This document shows positions 19,556 through 28,196 of a DNA stretch of 64,000 nt, piece by piece. The position numbers and the translations under genes were made by a program. Positions within the stretch are counted from its first letter, which is position 1. Each line of letters opens with the position of its first letter. The DNA comes from Phytophthora colocasiae (lineage: Eukaryota > Oomycota > Peronosporomycetes > Peronosporales > Peronosporaceae), in contig JAGKQI010000034.1 in NCBI GenBank assembly GCA_018806915.1, positions 186,001 to 250,000 of the forward strand, read 5' to 3'. The notes beneath the pieces are model-generated. The model was given only the letters and a program-made list of their open reading frames with translations, ran no database searches and was not told where the DNA came from.

Positions 19556-21579
19556 ATGCGCAGTCGTTGGGTCGATTCGCTCAAGCGGGGCATCTCGGCG
19601 TCTCCACGGCCGGACGAGCGCTCCCCACAGCCCCCAGGGACTACGTACGCACCTACACCGAGCTCCACGATGTCTTCCGTTTCCGCTCCGAGCCTCAACG
19701 GCGCTGAAAATCCCGTATTTGTGCATGACGCAGACCGTTGCGACTGTGTCGGCACCTGCAGCGTCTCCCGCGTATTGGAGAACTGTGTACTACAAGGTGG
19801 TGTACACCACACACATATGCACGTTCTAACGTATCTAGGACGGCCGTTACGCTCGGATTGCTGCTGTTATCCGGTAGCTATTCAATGGTTTCGAGCAATT
19901 GGAGAACAGGACGATTTCCAGGTCATTCCCGGGGCTTGTGACGAGTGGTACACGCCAACAGCAGATGATATTGGAGCCAGGATATTAGCCAAGGTTATGA
20001 TCGAGGATGAGGACGTGTTGAAGACCAAAATGCTTGAGTACGGACCAATTAAAGAAGATCCAGATGTGCGCAGTAAAGTTGAGATGTACCTGGAGAGGAA
20101 ATCTGTCCTCTTTATGGGACTTCGAAGTCTCTCGGTGCAAGATGGCAGTGAATACTTGAATGAGGAAGAGCTTAAAGTATGAGGACTGAAGAGAGGAGAA
20201 AGTGGTGGGAGACTGAAATAATTGGTGCTGGTTGTTGTAGGAGAGCTGGACACTATTGATTGACGATCGGAGGGTCAGATTGACGTGTGAATCGTCATTG
20301 ATCCCACCGTTCGAGAGTCTCTACACGCCAGATATCAAGGTAAAAGGATGGTTATTAACGATTTATTAGTTTTTTGTTGGGAATTCACCAGGTTGTGTCA
20401 ATTGACCGCAGCTGGAGATGGTTCGAGGCACGCCCAACGAGTTCTACCTCCATCTGGCCCAAGGATGCTACGTGCGGCTCCGTGCTGAATCCAATACAGT
20501 GCGCGATATCATTGTGCTCACGCTGCGGGCCTTCTGCAAGATGGCAGTGGCGGATGAGTCGACGCACGAAGCTGTAGCTCGCGGGCTGTCCCCGATGCTG
20601 ACACTACGCAAGATCGCGCAGGAGGAAGACGCCAAGAAGCAACCCCCAGTAGGTGTCAGTGCAAACTATGGCGGATTACTGGGTTTGAGTTGCATGCTGA
20701 GGTTGTACACGCCGTCTCTTGATTTCGACCAGCAAACGCAGGAAGCTCCCCCGCCCCCACCCCCGCCAGTACCAGTCTACGACCTGCCATGGAACCGATC
20801 AGCGAGTAATTCATTCAGTATGGATCAACCAGAGTCCACAGCTACCAGCACGGTGTTAGAAGAGCTGGACGAGTCCATTGGTTCAGGAAGCAGGCGACCA
20901 AGCGTGACAAGCAGTATGGGAGGTGAAGGATGGCAACAAGGTGATGGTTTGGCAGACTCGTTGCTGATGGACGCTGAGGCGCTGATCGGTAACGCGCAGA
21001 AGATGGGGATTCAGTACTCAGATTCTGCCGCGGGCACCTAAGCGAATCTCAATCTTGGATATTCCTGATTTACAGATCATCGAGGCGATAGAAGCTTTAA
21101 GTGACCAGAATATCCCAGGTACAAGGCAAGAAGAGAAGATCCGACAGCAGCTGCGAGATGAACGCCGCCGACGAGGAAGTTACGGAAACATTGGCGAAGA
21201 TCTCAATGGCAACAACGCCGACGTGAGCGTTGGTGCTGGGATGCCAGAGATGATCGATGCTGGATGTATCGACAAGGCGATTGAAGACTTCAAGGGGGAC
21301 AAAGACACTGTGGACGTCGTAGCATTACGGGAACGCTACGTTGCGATCTTCTGCTCGCTTCAACGTGAGTTGCACACGTACAAGCAACGGGTCGAGACGT
21401 TGTCTAAACAGCTCGAGGAGAAACAGGAGTTGAACTCGAGTTTCCGAAAAGACATTGAGTCTTTACGTAGCGCTCTCACTTCGATGCAACTCGCTGACAA
21501 AGTGTACGACTTGGTATCCACCGACCTCCAGCAGCTTGTCAAGCGCACTGAAGAACCTGTTCCCATAGCCCCGTACTGA
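19556..21579 (+). CDS. A9-repeat-like and coiled-coil protein, three exons plus an apparent frame shift
   Basis: Exons read as 19,556-20,176, 20,241-20,339 and 20,412 onward, with GTATGA...TTGTAG and GTAAAA...CCGCAG introns of 64 and 72 bp; the join keeps the frame. Residues about 100-200 (IQWFRAI, YTPTADDIGARILAKV) resemble A9/Ig-like repeats of plant AIR9, and the next segment (PDIKLEMV, FYLHLAQGC) fits the same fold; this similarity is by eye only. A polyproline and Ser-rich stretch follows, then, after an apparent one-base shift at the GGGG run 21,005-21,008, a coiled coil to 21,579 (LRERYVAIFCSLQRELHTYKQ). Without the shift the protein stops at 21,041 (449 residues). AIR9 binds microtubules in plants; the role here is unknown. 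Confidence 0.6.
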
Positions 21580-21650
21580 TACAATACAACTTTTCTTAAT
21601 CCTAATAATTCGTGTCCATGTAGAATTAGAACAAGCTCCAGAACGTCAGA

Positions 21651-21684
21651 AATGGGTCTCCATTTTTTTTAAAAAAATGGGTCT
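21651..21684. repeat. Perfect short inverted repeat between convergent genes
   Basis: CCATTTTTTT, one T, AAAAAAATGG at 21,660-21,680, flanked by direct copies of AAATGGGTCT (21,651 and 21,675). It lies between two convergent stop codons, where a transcript-end signal would be expected. Confidence 0.55.
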
Positions 21685-21699
21685 TGTCCCCTTCTCCAT

Positions 21700-22023
21700 T
21701 TAGTGTCTCTTCTCGAGCGCCTCGATCCTCTTGGTCAGCGCCGCGTTCTGGGCGATCATTTCGTCCTTCAGGCCTCCCACAGAGCTCTGGATCTGCTTCG
21801 TGGACTGCTCCACGTCCTCCGACAGTACGTAAAGCCCGTAGCCAGCGCCAACAGCCACACCAACACCGAATGACACAATGCGCTGCATGAAAGAGCTTCC
21901 GCCCTTCTTAATCACCACAGGCGCAGGCGTAGGTGCCTTAACAACTTCCTCCTTGGCTTCCGAGGCGAAGCGACGCACAAAACCCCGCGACTTAACGACC
22001 TTGGCGACCTGAGAGCGCAGCAT
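21700..22023 (-). CDS. Small mitochondrial membrane protein, unknown function
   Basis: An intact frame of 107 codons starting at an ATG. The N-terminus (MLRSQVAKVVKSRGFVRRFAS) is basic, amphipathic and free of acidic residues up to residue 21, with an FVRRFAS cleavage-like site: a mitochondrial presequence. A glycine-rich transmembrane segment lies at about residues 47-67 (IVSFGVGVAVGAGYGLYVL), and a short coiled coil ends the protein (MIAQNAALTKRIEALEK). The architecture suggests an inner-membrane anchored protein; no family is recognised. It diverges from the dynein docking gene with 174 bases between start codons. Confidence 0.75.
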   Translation of the reverse strand: MLRSQVAKVVKSRGFVRRFASEAKEEVVKAPTPAPVVIKKGGSSFMQRIVSFGVGVAVGAGYGLYVLSEDVEQSTKQIQSSVGGLKDEMIAQNAALTKRIEALEKRH

Positions 22024-22164
22024 CTTCTTGTCCCTCGTCCACGTCGGAGCTTGATACAGATTGTGGGGTGATCGTGGAAGTGCACAAAAAATAGTCTGAA
22101 TTTGGTCATGTAGCCATGTATCAAATTGCAGTCGTTACTTTTTATGCATTTTTAGAATATCTTC

Positions 22165-22186
22165 AAGAAGAAGAAGAAGAAGAAGA
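22165..22186 (+). repeat. AAG microsatellite
   Basis: About seven AAG/GAA units directly upstream of the dynein-docking gene start, in its presumed leader. Confidence 0.8.
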
Positions 22187-22197
22187 TCATTTACGAG

Positions 22198-24048
22198 ATG
22201 CATCAAATGGGAGGAAATAATGGAGCGGACCTTACGCAATTACAACGGGAATACCGTAATATGGAACTTAACCGTAAAGTGTATGCGGATGAGAGTCACC
22301 AAGTGATGCGTAGACAACAATCTGTGATCGAGAAACTCCGGAAAGATAACGAAGAGATGAAAGCTGAATTAACTCTAGCGGAACGTCATATTAACGAAGG
22401 TGCAGTGGCTCAACAACAAGAACAAATTGCTCGTCTTCAAGATCAAATCGACACTTTTAACCGTAAAAACGTAGGGGAGAGCAAACGACTGGAGACGCTC
22501 ACACAGCAGATTCAAGTCATGAGACACAAAGTTCTACACCAGAAGAAGCACATGGGCGGGGTGAATGCCGCGAGAGAGAATCAACAAATGGTGAGCAAAC
22601 AGATTCGCATTCTTGAGAACCGATTGGACAAGTCTCTGGTGAAATTCAACGAAGCTTTGGCGCAGAACAAGGTGCTTCGTGAAGAAATTGACAATTTGAG
22701 ACGGGAACGCGTCGTGTTCGACACAATTTACCGGAAATTGGAGCGCGAACATTCCGACAAGAAGAGACAAATGGCGCAGACCATTGAGCTTAGTAACCAG
22801 GCATACGAACAGCGAGACGCGGCTCAATTGGAGTTACGAAGTCTTCAGGACGAAAATCGAGCTGAATTGGAAGCTCATCGACGATCTCTCACTGAATTGA
22901 TGGAGAGACTTGAAGAGTGTAAAACACTGGCAGGTGGAGACTCTACGAGTTATCGACGAGGTGCGTCTTCGGCTGGTGGAGCTCCTAGTGGCTCCGGTGG
23001 TTATGCTGGTAACATGTCGGTGGAGGAAGAGAACGAGATGAAGCGGAAGGTGCAGAAGGGAACGTGGGGTGTGGCCAAGGAGAAGGTTCACGTTCAAGTC
23101 TCTATTGAACGTGTACAGAACTTTGAAGAAGCTTTCATGAAGATCAAAGCGGCGACAAGAATTGACGATCTGGAGCAACTTGTGACGTCTTTTATCAAGA
23201 AAGAAGACCAGAACTTTTCGTTGTTTAATTATGTCAATGAGCAGAGCAACGAGATCGAAAAGCTCGAGGAGTGGATCGCAGCTTTACGTGATGAAGAGCG
23301 TCGTTACACGGGCAATGGAGATGGTTTGAATGCTGCAGATGACGACGGAGTTGGTCAACATAAGCAATTACTGCGTGAACTCGAAGCCAGACTTGCACTT
23401 ACGGAACAAGCTGCTGAAAAGTGCGAAGCGCGTTGTGCAGATGCTCAGAAGACGGTGAACGCAGTCAAACGGGCGATCCAAAACTTGTTTACCAAGACTG
23501 GCTGTAATGCTCAAGCGATGGTGGAGATGTTGGGCGATTCGATGGTCACGGAAGCCAACATGATGGCGTATTTGGGAGTCATCGAGCAGAAGACCAACGA
23601 GATCCTTCACTTGTACGCTGCAGTCGTCGCCAAGCAGCAATCGGATGCACAAAAGAACAAAAACACTAGTGATGCCTACGACCGGGAGTCCCAGTTCGCA
23701 GCCAGTGCTATGGCTGGTAACTCGGCAGTTGGAGCTGCAGGTGGAATGAATGGAGCTGTGGCTACGTTACACTCGATCCTGGGCGTCGGTCCTATTACTC
23801 CAATGGGCCAGGAGCCACTGCAGATTAATCCGCCCAACCTTGATGACTATTCGTCCGAGGATGAAGATAGTGGAGACAATGAAGACACCATGCATCCTCT
23901 CACTCGAGATGAACTCAAAGTACGCACTTTGAAAGGTATGAGGCGATTGAACCACGCAGTTGGCTCTCCATCTGCAACGATCAACTCAATGAAGGAACCC
24001 AAACGCACGAATACAACTTTCACTAGCCCACCGAAGTACCGGAAGTAG
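22198..24048 (+). CDS. Outer dynein arm docking complex protein, ODAD1/CCDC114-CCDC63 (DC2) family
   Basis: A single-exon frame of 616 codons with an ATG at 22,198. Nearly all of it is predicted coiled coil. The N-terminal part (LQREYRNMELNRKVYADES, then VIEKLRKDNEEMKAEL) and LENRLDKSLVKFNEALAQN followed by LREEIDNLRRERVVFD match the conserved region of axonemal docking proteins such as human CCDC63/CCDC114 and Chlamydomonas DC2. A conserved second block is near residues 300-350 (VQVSIERVQNFEEAFMKIKAAT, IDDLEQLVTSFIKKEDQNFSLFNYVNEQ). The family anchors outer dynein arms to doublet microtubules. Its presence implies motile flagella, hence zoospores. The gene is convergent with the next, 46 bases away. 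Confidence 0.88.
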   Translation: MHQMGGNNGADLTQLQREYRNMELNRKVYADESHQVMRRQQSVIEKLRKDNEEMKAELTLAERHINEGAVAQQQEQIARLQDQIDTFNRKNVGESKRLETLTQQIQVMRHKVLHQKKHMGGVNAARENQQMVSKQIRILENRLDKSLVKFNEALAQNKVLREEIDNLRRERVVFDTIYRKLEREHSDKKRQMAQTIELSNQAYEQRDAAQLELRSLQDENRAELEAHRRSLTELMERLEECKTLAGGDSTSYRRGASSAGGAPSGSGGYAGNMSVEEENEMKRKVQKGTWGVAKEKVHVQVSIERVQNFEEAFMKIKAATRIDDLEQLVTSFIKKEDQNFSLFNYVNEQSNEIEKLEEWIAALRDEERRYTGNGDGLNAADDDGVGQHKQLLRELEARLALTEQAAEKCEARCADAQKTVNAVKRAIQNLFTKTGCNAQAMVEMLGDSMVTEANMMAYLGVIEQKTNEILHLYAAVVAKQQSDAQKNKNTSDAYDRESQFAASAMAGNSAVGAAGGMNGAVATLHSILGVGPITPMGQEPLQINPPNLDDYSSEDEDSGDNEDTMHPLTRDELKVRTLKGMRRLNHAVGSPSATINSMKEPKRTNTTFTSPPKYRK

Positions 24049-24094
24049 TTTACTTCCCCATTGAGGAATTTATATTAGTTTTTATCTTTTGTTG

Positions 24095-25807
24095 TTACAT
24101 TTCCTGCGTTAGGATCGAGTGCAAGCGATACAACGCTTGGGCTGCAGTTGGACGCTCTTCCGGGTTTATTGACACACACGCCAAGCCCAAGTCGAGGACA
24201 GACTTTAACGAATTCGTTGAGAACTCAACGCGTAATTTTCCCAGCGCCACCATTTGCAACACCACTGACTCTGGTATTTTACGGACCGAGTCACTTTTCT
24301 CCCTTGCGTGCGAGTACGGAAGTACATGAACATCCAGCTCGGACAGTAACACGCCGAACGAGAACATATCGGCCTTAGCGTCATATCTTTCGCCCATCAT
24401 CACCTCAGGCGCCATCCATAGCAACGTTCCAACACCCGACGTCATTGTCTTGTCAGCTTGTTCTCGAGATATACCGAAGTCGGTAAGTTTTGCTTCAAGA
24501 GCAGAAGTAAGCAGGACGTTCTTGGACTTTAAATCCCGATGAAGCACTGGAGTCTCCAGTGAGTGAAGATACGTGAGAGCATAAGCCACGTGCAAAGCGA
24601 TGGTCACCTTGATTTTGTCAAAACCTCTAGGATGGTTCTCCTTTTCGTAATTTACTAACAGTGCTCTCAAGTCTCCGCCCTCCATGAATTCCGAGACGAC
24701 ACACAAATCCGTGAGAGAATCCCAAGCCACGCCCACAAGTTGTACGATCCGAGGGTGATCCAATGTCGCCATGAGCTTCACTTCAGCTAAAAATGCGTTT
24801 ACGTACTTGACGCTCTTGCGCATTTCTGGGAGTAACATCTTGACTGCGACTTGTTGTTGATTGAAAAGCCCCAAATACACTTCACCACCACCTCCACGAC
24901 TGATCATTTCTTCAATAACCACTTTCTCTCGAGGAATTCGAGCTGTAGCGATCACTTCATCGTCCCATAAACCTACGAGACCTGTAGGTTTCGTTGATCC
25001 ATTGTTGTCATAAGTTGTTGATTCAAGTGACCCTGGATCCGTCATCGACTCGTTCTTGTGGTCTTGTGGTGTTTTTAAGTGGCTGAAGCTGTGGTTGCTC
25101 TCCAATAGAATCAAACTCGCTTCAACATCACGTTTCTTTCGGCAACGGAGCCACAACATAACGAGAATGATCACCACTAAAACTCCCACTGCAATACCGA
25201 CAATGGCACCAACACCTAAACTGGAACTGTCCGACTCGGTGTTGTCGCTGTCTGACCCTGAAGGAACAGAACTGCTGGCGCTGCTTTCACTGCTGTAAAA
25301 TCGATAGCGACTTTGTTGACAGGAACCCGTAGTCAACGCTGTCTGGTCCAGTTCAAAATACAATGAAGGTTCTCCACCACACGCGTCGTTCGGATACAGC
25401 GCCACTACAGCTGAACCATTGGAGAATAAACTGGTAATAACCGATTGATCTCCGAATCCCGACGAAACCTCACAGCTCCCGGACGCTAAGAAGACGTCAG
25501 CCTCTCCGAACGAATTGCAGCTGTCGTTGTCGTACGTCTCCATTATCACGTATGTGAAATCTCCGAAAACATTTTCGGTATGTTCAAACCGGTCCGTCAC
25601 GTTGCAAGTCCGACTCATGTAGTACGTTTCGTTGCCGAATTTGATGTCGCTGCACGTGTCTTCTGCGCAGCTGGAGCTCACATTGTACATGGCCAAGATG
25701 TCGGGTGTACCGGCACAGTTGACACGCGAGAAAATCTCCACACCTTCCATCGTCACGGCTTGGACAGCTCGGAAAACGACCGAGAAGAGCGGAATTAAAC
25801 GCAACAT
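24095..25807 (-). CDS. Receptor-like TKL protein kinase
   Basis: The frame opens at 25,933, but the ATG at 25,807 (MLRLIPLFSVVFRAVQA) gives a clean signal peptide and is preferred; the protein is then 570 residues. The ectodomain (about 20-195) has 12 or more cysteines and several N-glycosylation sites (NVSS, NETY, NVTD, NGSA) but no known fold. A Ser-rich stem and a transmembrane helix (GAIVGIAVGVLVVIILVML, about 203-223) follow. The cytoplasmic kinase (about 305-565) has the glycine loop SRGGGGEVYLG, VAVKML, catalytic HRDLKSKN (about 422), DFG (about 442) and MAPEVM (about 467). HRDLKSKN and the overall pattern indicate the tyrosine-kinase-like Ser/Thr group. All catalytic residues are present. 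Ligand unknown. Confidence 0.88.
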   Translation of the reverse strand: MLRLIPLFSVVFRAVQAVTMEGVEIFSRVNCAGTPDILAMYNVSSSCAEDTCSDIKFGNETYYMSRTCNVTDRFEHTENVFGDFTYVIMETYDNDSCNSFGEADVFLASGSCEVSSGFGDQSVITSLFSNGSAVVALYPNDACGGEPSLYFELDQTALTTGSCQQSRYRFYSSESSASSSVPSGSDSDNTESDSSSLGVGAIVGIAVGVLVVIILVMLWLRCRKKRDVEASLILLESNHSFSHLKTPQDHKNESMTDPGSLESTTYDNNGSTKPTGLVGLWDDEVIATARIPREKVVIEEMISRGGGGEVYLGLFNQQQVAVKMLLPEMRKSVKYVNAFLAEVKLMATLDHPRIVQLVGVAWDSLTDLCVVSEFMEGGDLRALLVNYEKENHPRGFDKIKVTIALHVAYALTYLHSLETPVLHRDLKSKNVLLTSALEAKLTDFGISREQADKTMTSGVGTLLWMAPEVMMGERYDAKADMFSFGVLLSELDVHVLPYSHAREKSDSVRKIPESVVLQMVALGKLRVEFSTNSLKSVLDLGLACVSINPEERPTAAQALYRLHSILTQEM

Positions 25808-25933
25808 CGACACTGTGAACCTAAAGTCGACGACGGGGGGCGGTACTGTTCCGATGGAATGGTTTCTGGCTTCCTGGACCACGCATCTCTCGAACAGTAC
25901 AACATGTCCGTGAAAAATCTCACACACCTTCAC

Positions 25934-26255
25934 TGGTCTATGGCTGCAATTAAGTACTGTAGTGAATCTTTATCTTGATATTTGGATGAATGTATAAGTT
26001 GATTTCTCTTTTGTTTTGGAATAGTGCTTACAGACCTGTAATAATAAATTTATTTGAATTTGTGCCATAATCTCAATGAACTGAATTAGAGATGTGCAAT
26101 TGTAGTCATATGCCACCGTAGTGGCATGAAATTCAACTTGAGAGCAGCTTTGCTCACCTTGTTGTGTTGTCTACTACCGGTAGTATAATTTCTTGTGGAC
26201 GTACGGTATCTGGCACACACTTGGCTTTGATATCTTAACGTCGGTCGTAGCTCTG
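25934..26255. other. Intergenic gap with two short palindromes
   Basis: The 3' side of the Pellino gene and promoter of the kinase gene. It holds a perfect hairpin ATGCCAC-CGTA-GTGGCAT at 26,110-26,127 and the 14-base palindrome TACTACCGGTAGTA at 26,171-26,184. Both could be RNA or protein binding sites; no known motif is recognised. Confidence 0.5.
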
Positions 26256-27971
26256 TCAGTCAGAGTCGCAGTACAAGTAGAGTCTTGAGAATGGCACTTG
26301 TAGATCCAGGTGAATGGCGCAAAACGGGCAAATGGCTCTACCGTTGGGCATGAGCAGCGAGGAATAGTGATGAGCCAGCTTTGTGCTGATGGCGTGGCCG
26401 CACGGGTTAAACACGCACTCTGGGATCGCATGTTGCTCTTCAGCAGACTGCAACTGCGAGTTTTCTTTCAGCAGCAGTTGAACCAGTGACCCTGGCGTCC
26501 TGCAGAGCGGACACGTGTGTGAGCTGGCAATTCTCTTCTCATATCCAAAAACATGGCCACAAGGTGGGAAGACGTGGGGGATCTGGTCCAGTGGGACGTC
26601 TTCGCCCGGATCCGCGCGTGTGAATCGTAGCGAGTGCAACTGAACTGGACACTGAACGTTAAGACGCTCGAGCTGTGTGCTGATGGACGACAGCGTCGCC
26701 CGCCCGTAGACCACCGGCGCCTCCAACAACTCGCTGTTTTCAGCTTTTGCCTCTAATTCCGAGCGGTAACTCGTTTGAAATTGTAGTTGAACACCGCCTA
26801 AGTCAATCACAGCGCCGTTCGTCAATATCGGAGCTAAATCTTGCGCACCTTTAGCTGGTCGATTGAATGCACCGCTGCGTGATCGTACAGCACCTTCGTG
26901 ATGGCGACGACGATCCGAACGTGAGCTGGACGGAGCTTTCGTAGATGTATCAGCAGTACGGGACTCAATCGCGTACAGCCTCCCATTAACCGACACTTCA
27001 AACCATTGTTTGTGCTCTGGAAGCCACACCCTCACGCCATTTTTGGTCAGTCCATCCAGTGGTAGTTCCTGTGCGTCTTGTACATCCACTTCAAAGTGCT
27101 CCAGCGGTCCATCTTCGGTCGTTTCGTCGATATAGTGCTTCATTTCTCTGCCACTCTTTTTACTGCGATTAAAGTAGCCCCGTTCGCATTCTTCTCTGGC
27201 CTGTTCCATCAAAGTCTTCATCACACACGTGTGCTCTGTCCCGACCCGTTTCGACCACGTTCCACATCGTGAACAGTATTTCAGTGCATGTCCAGCCGTA
27301 GTCATCCGTCGAGCAGCATCAAAGCCTCCAGCTAAAATCCGACACTCAAAAGGAGGTTCTCGAGAGCACACAATTCTCGCCGCATACCGGGAAATCGTCC
27401 CGGACGCCCCCACTCTTGGTCCAGGGATGACAAAATCATTCTGGCGACAAGGCATTCGTCCGATCTGGAACATATCAGCATTTGGATCAGCATGAAATTC
27501 TGTAACACTCACAAATGGGTCTTTGTCGTTCATCGGAATGCTCATTTGGTACGGAGCAATAGCAGGAGAAGGAGCTTCCTCGCTCTGGTTGTCCACACTC
27601 GGACGACTCCGTGTGGCTTCAATACGTTGCATAATACGAGTCGCAATCCCCTTCAAGTCCTTCGTCCCAACTTTTTGCTTGCTGTCTTGGAACATTTCAA
27701 CTGGAATAATGTGATGGAAACACTGTAGCTTCACCCCATTGGCTCTGGATCGTTTCTCTAGTACATAATGAGCATTCTGGTCGCCCAGAGGCTTCCAGAG
27801 TTGTCCGAGCGATCGTTTACGACTTACAACGGCGGCGTCTTCGTCTCCAGCGTCTGAAAGGCCGAAAGATGGCGGAGTTGTGTGCAATTCTAAGCTTCCA
27901 GAGCGCGGACGACGCACCATGTCCACGCGGTAGCTACTGTAGCCGAGCACTACGAGACGTCCGTATTCCAT
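26256..27971 (-). CDS. Pellino-family E3 ubiquitin ligase
   Basis: An intact single-exon frame of 571 codons. The N-terminal half has the phosphothreonine-binding FHA-like core of Pellino (MEYGRLVVLGY, DMFQIGRMP, DFVIPGP, ISRYAARIVC, ILAGGFDAARR). The C-terminal part has the Pellino CHC2CHC2 RING-like region: CPVQLHSLRF, PPCGHVFGY, CPLCRTPG, FNPCGHAIS and CPFCAIHL. In animals Pellinos ubiquitinate IRAK and RIP kinases in innate signalling. Oomycetes lack an obvious Toll/IRAK pathway, so the substrate here is unknown; the neighbouring TKL kinase is of the same kinase group as IRAK, but a link is only speculation. All visible zinc ligands are kept. Confidence 0.88.
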   Translation of the reverse strand: MEYGRLVVLGYSSYRVDMVRRPRSGSLELHTTPPSFGLSDAGDEDAAVVSRKRSLGQLWKPLGDQNAHYVLEKRSRANGVKLQCFHHIIPVEMFQDSKQKVGTKDLKGIATRIMQRIEATRSRPSVDNQSEEAPSPAIAPYQMSIPMNDKDPFVSVTEFHADPNADMFQIGRMPCRQNDFVIPGPRVGASGTISRYAARIVCSREPPFECRILAGGFDAARRMTTAGHALKYCSRCGTWSKRVGTEHTCVMKTLMEQAREECERGYFNRSKKSGREMKHYIDETTEDGPLEHFEVDVQDAQELPLDGLTKNGVRVWLPEHKQWFEVSVNGRLYAIESRTADTSTKAPSSSRSDRRRHHEGAVRSRSGAFNRPAKGAQDLAPILTNGAVIDLGGVQLQFQTSYRSELEAKAENSELLEAPVVYGRATLSSISTQLERLNVQCPVQLHSLRFTRADPGEDVPLDQIPHVFPPCGHVFGYEKRIASSHTCPLCRTPGSLVQLLLKENSQLQSAEEQHAIPECVFNPCGHAISTKLAHHYSSLLMPNGRAICPFCAIHLDLQVPFSRLYLYCDSD

Positions 27972-27980
27972 GGAGACTGA

Positions 27981-27994
27981 CAGTTGGTGAATGA
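27981..27994 (-). promoter_or_regulatory. Oomycete Inr-like motif of the Pellino gene
   Basis: Minus strand TCATTCACCAACTG, 10-23 bases upstream of the ATG at 27,971, fits the oomycete initiator TCATTYYNCA plus flank. Confidence 0.45.
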
Positions 27995-28196
27995 CCAGGA
28001 GCTGGTGATCTTTCTGGCCAGCTTGAAGGTTCTATAGGGACGGCCAAGACTTTAGTCGTTCGGTCGCCTGTCCACTGCTGAATGCTTTATGAAACGGGAA
28101 TAATTTAAGGAACATCACTTGAAGTTTGTATGTTCAGTTATTTAACTGAATTAGTTGTACAAATAATATCCAAGAAATAGTTGAATTTGGAGAAAG

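Noticed and set aside
19556..20176. Secreted RXLR- or CRN-type effector
   Set aside because: No signal peptide, RXLR-EER or LFLAK-like motif was found here or in any other host gene of the window.
20853..21075. An intron joining exon 3 of the A9-like gene to the downstream coiled coil
   Set aside because: Donor and acceptor pairs that restore frame would remove clearly coding sequence; a one-base error in the GGGG run explains the join better.
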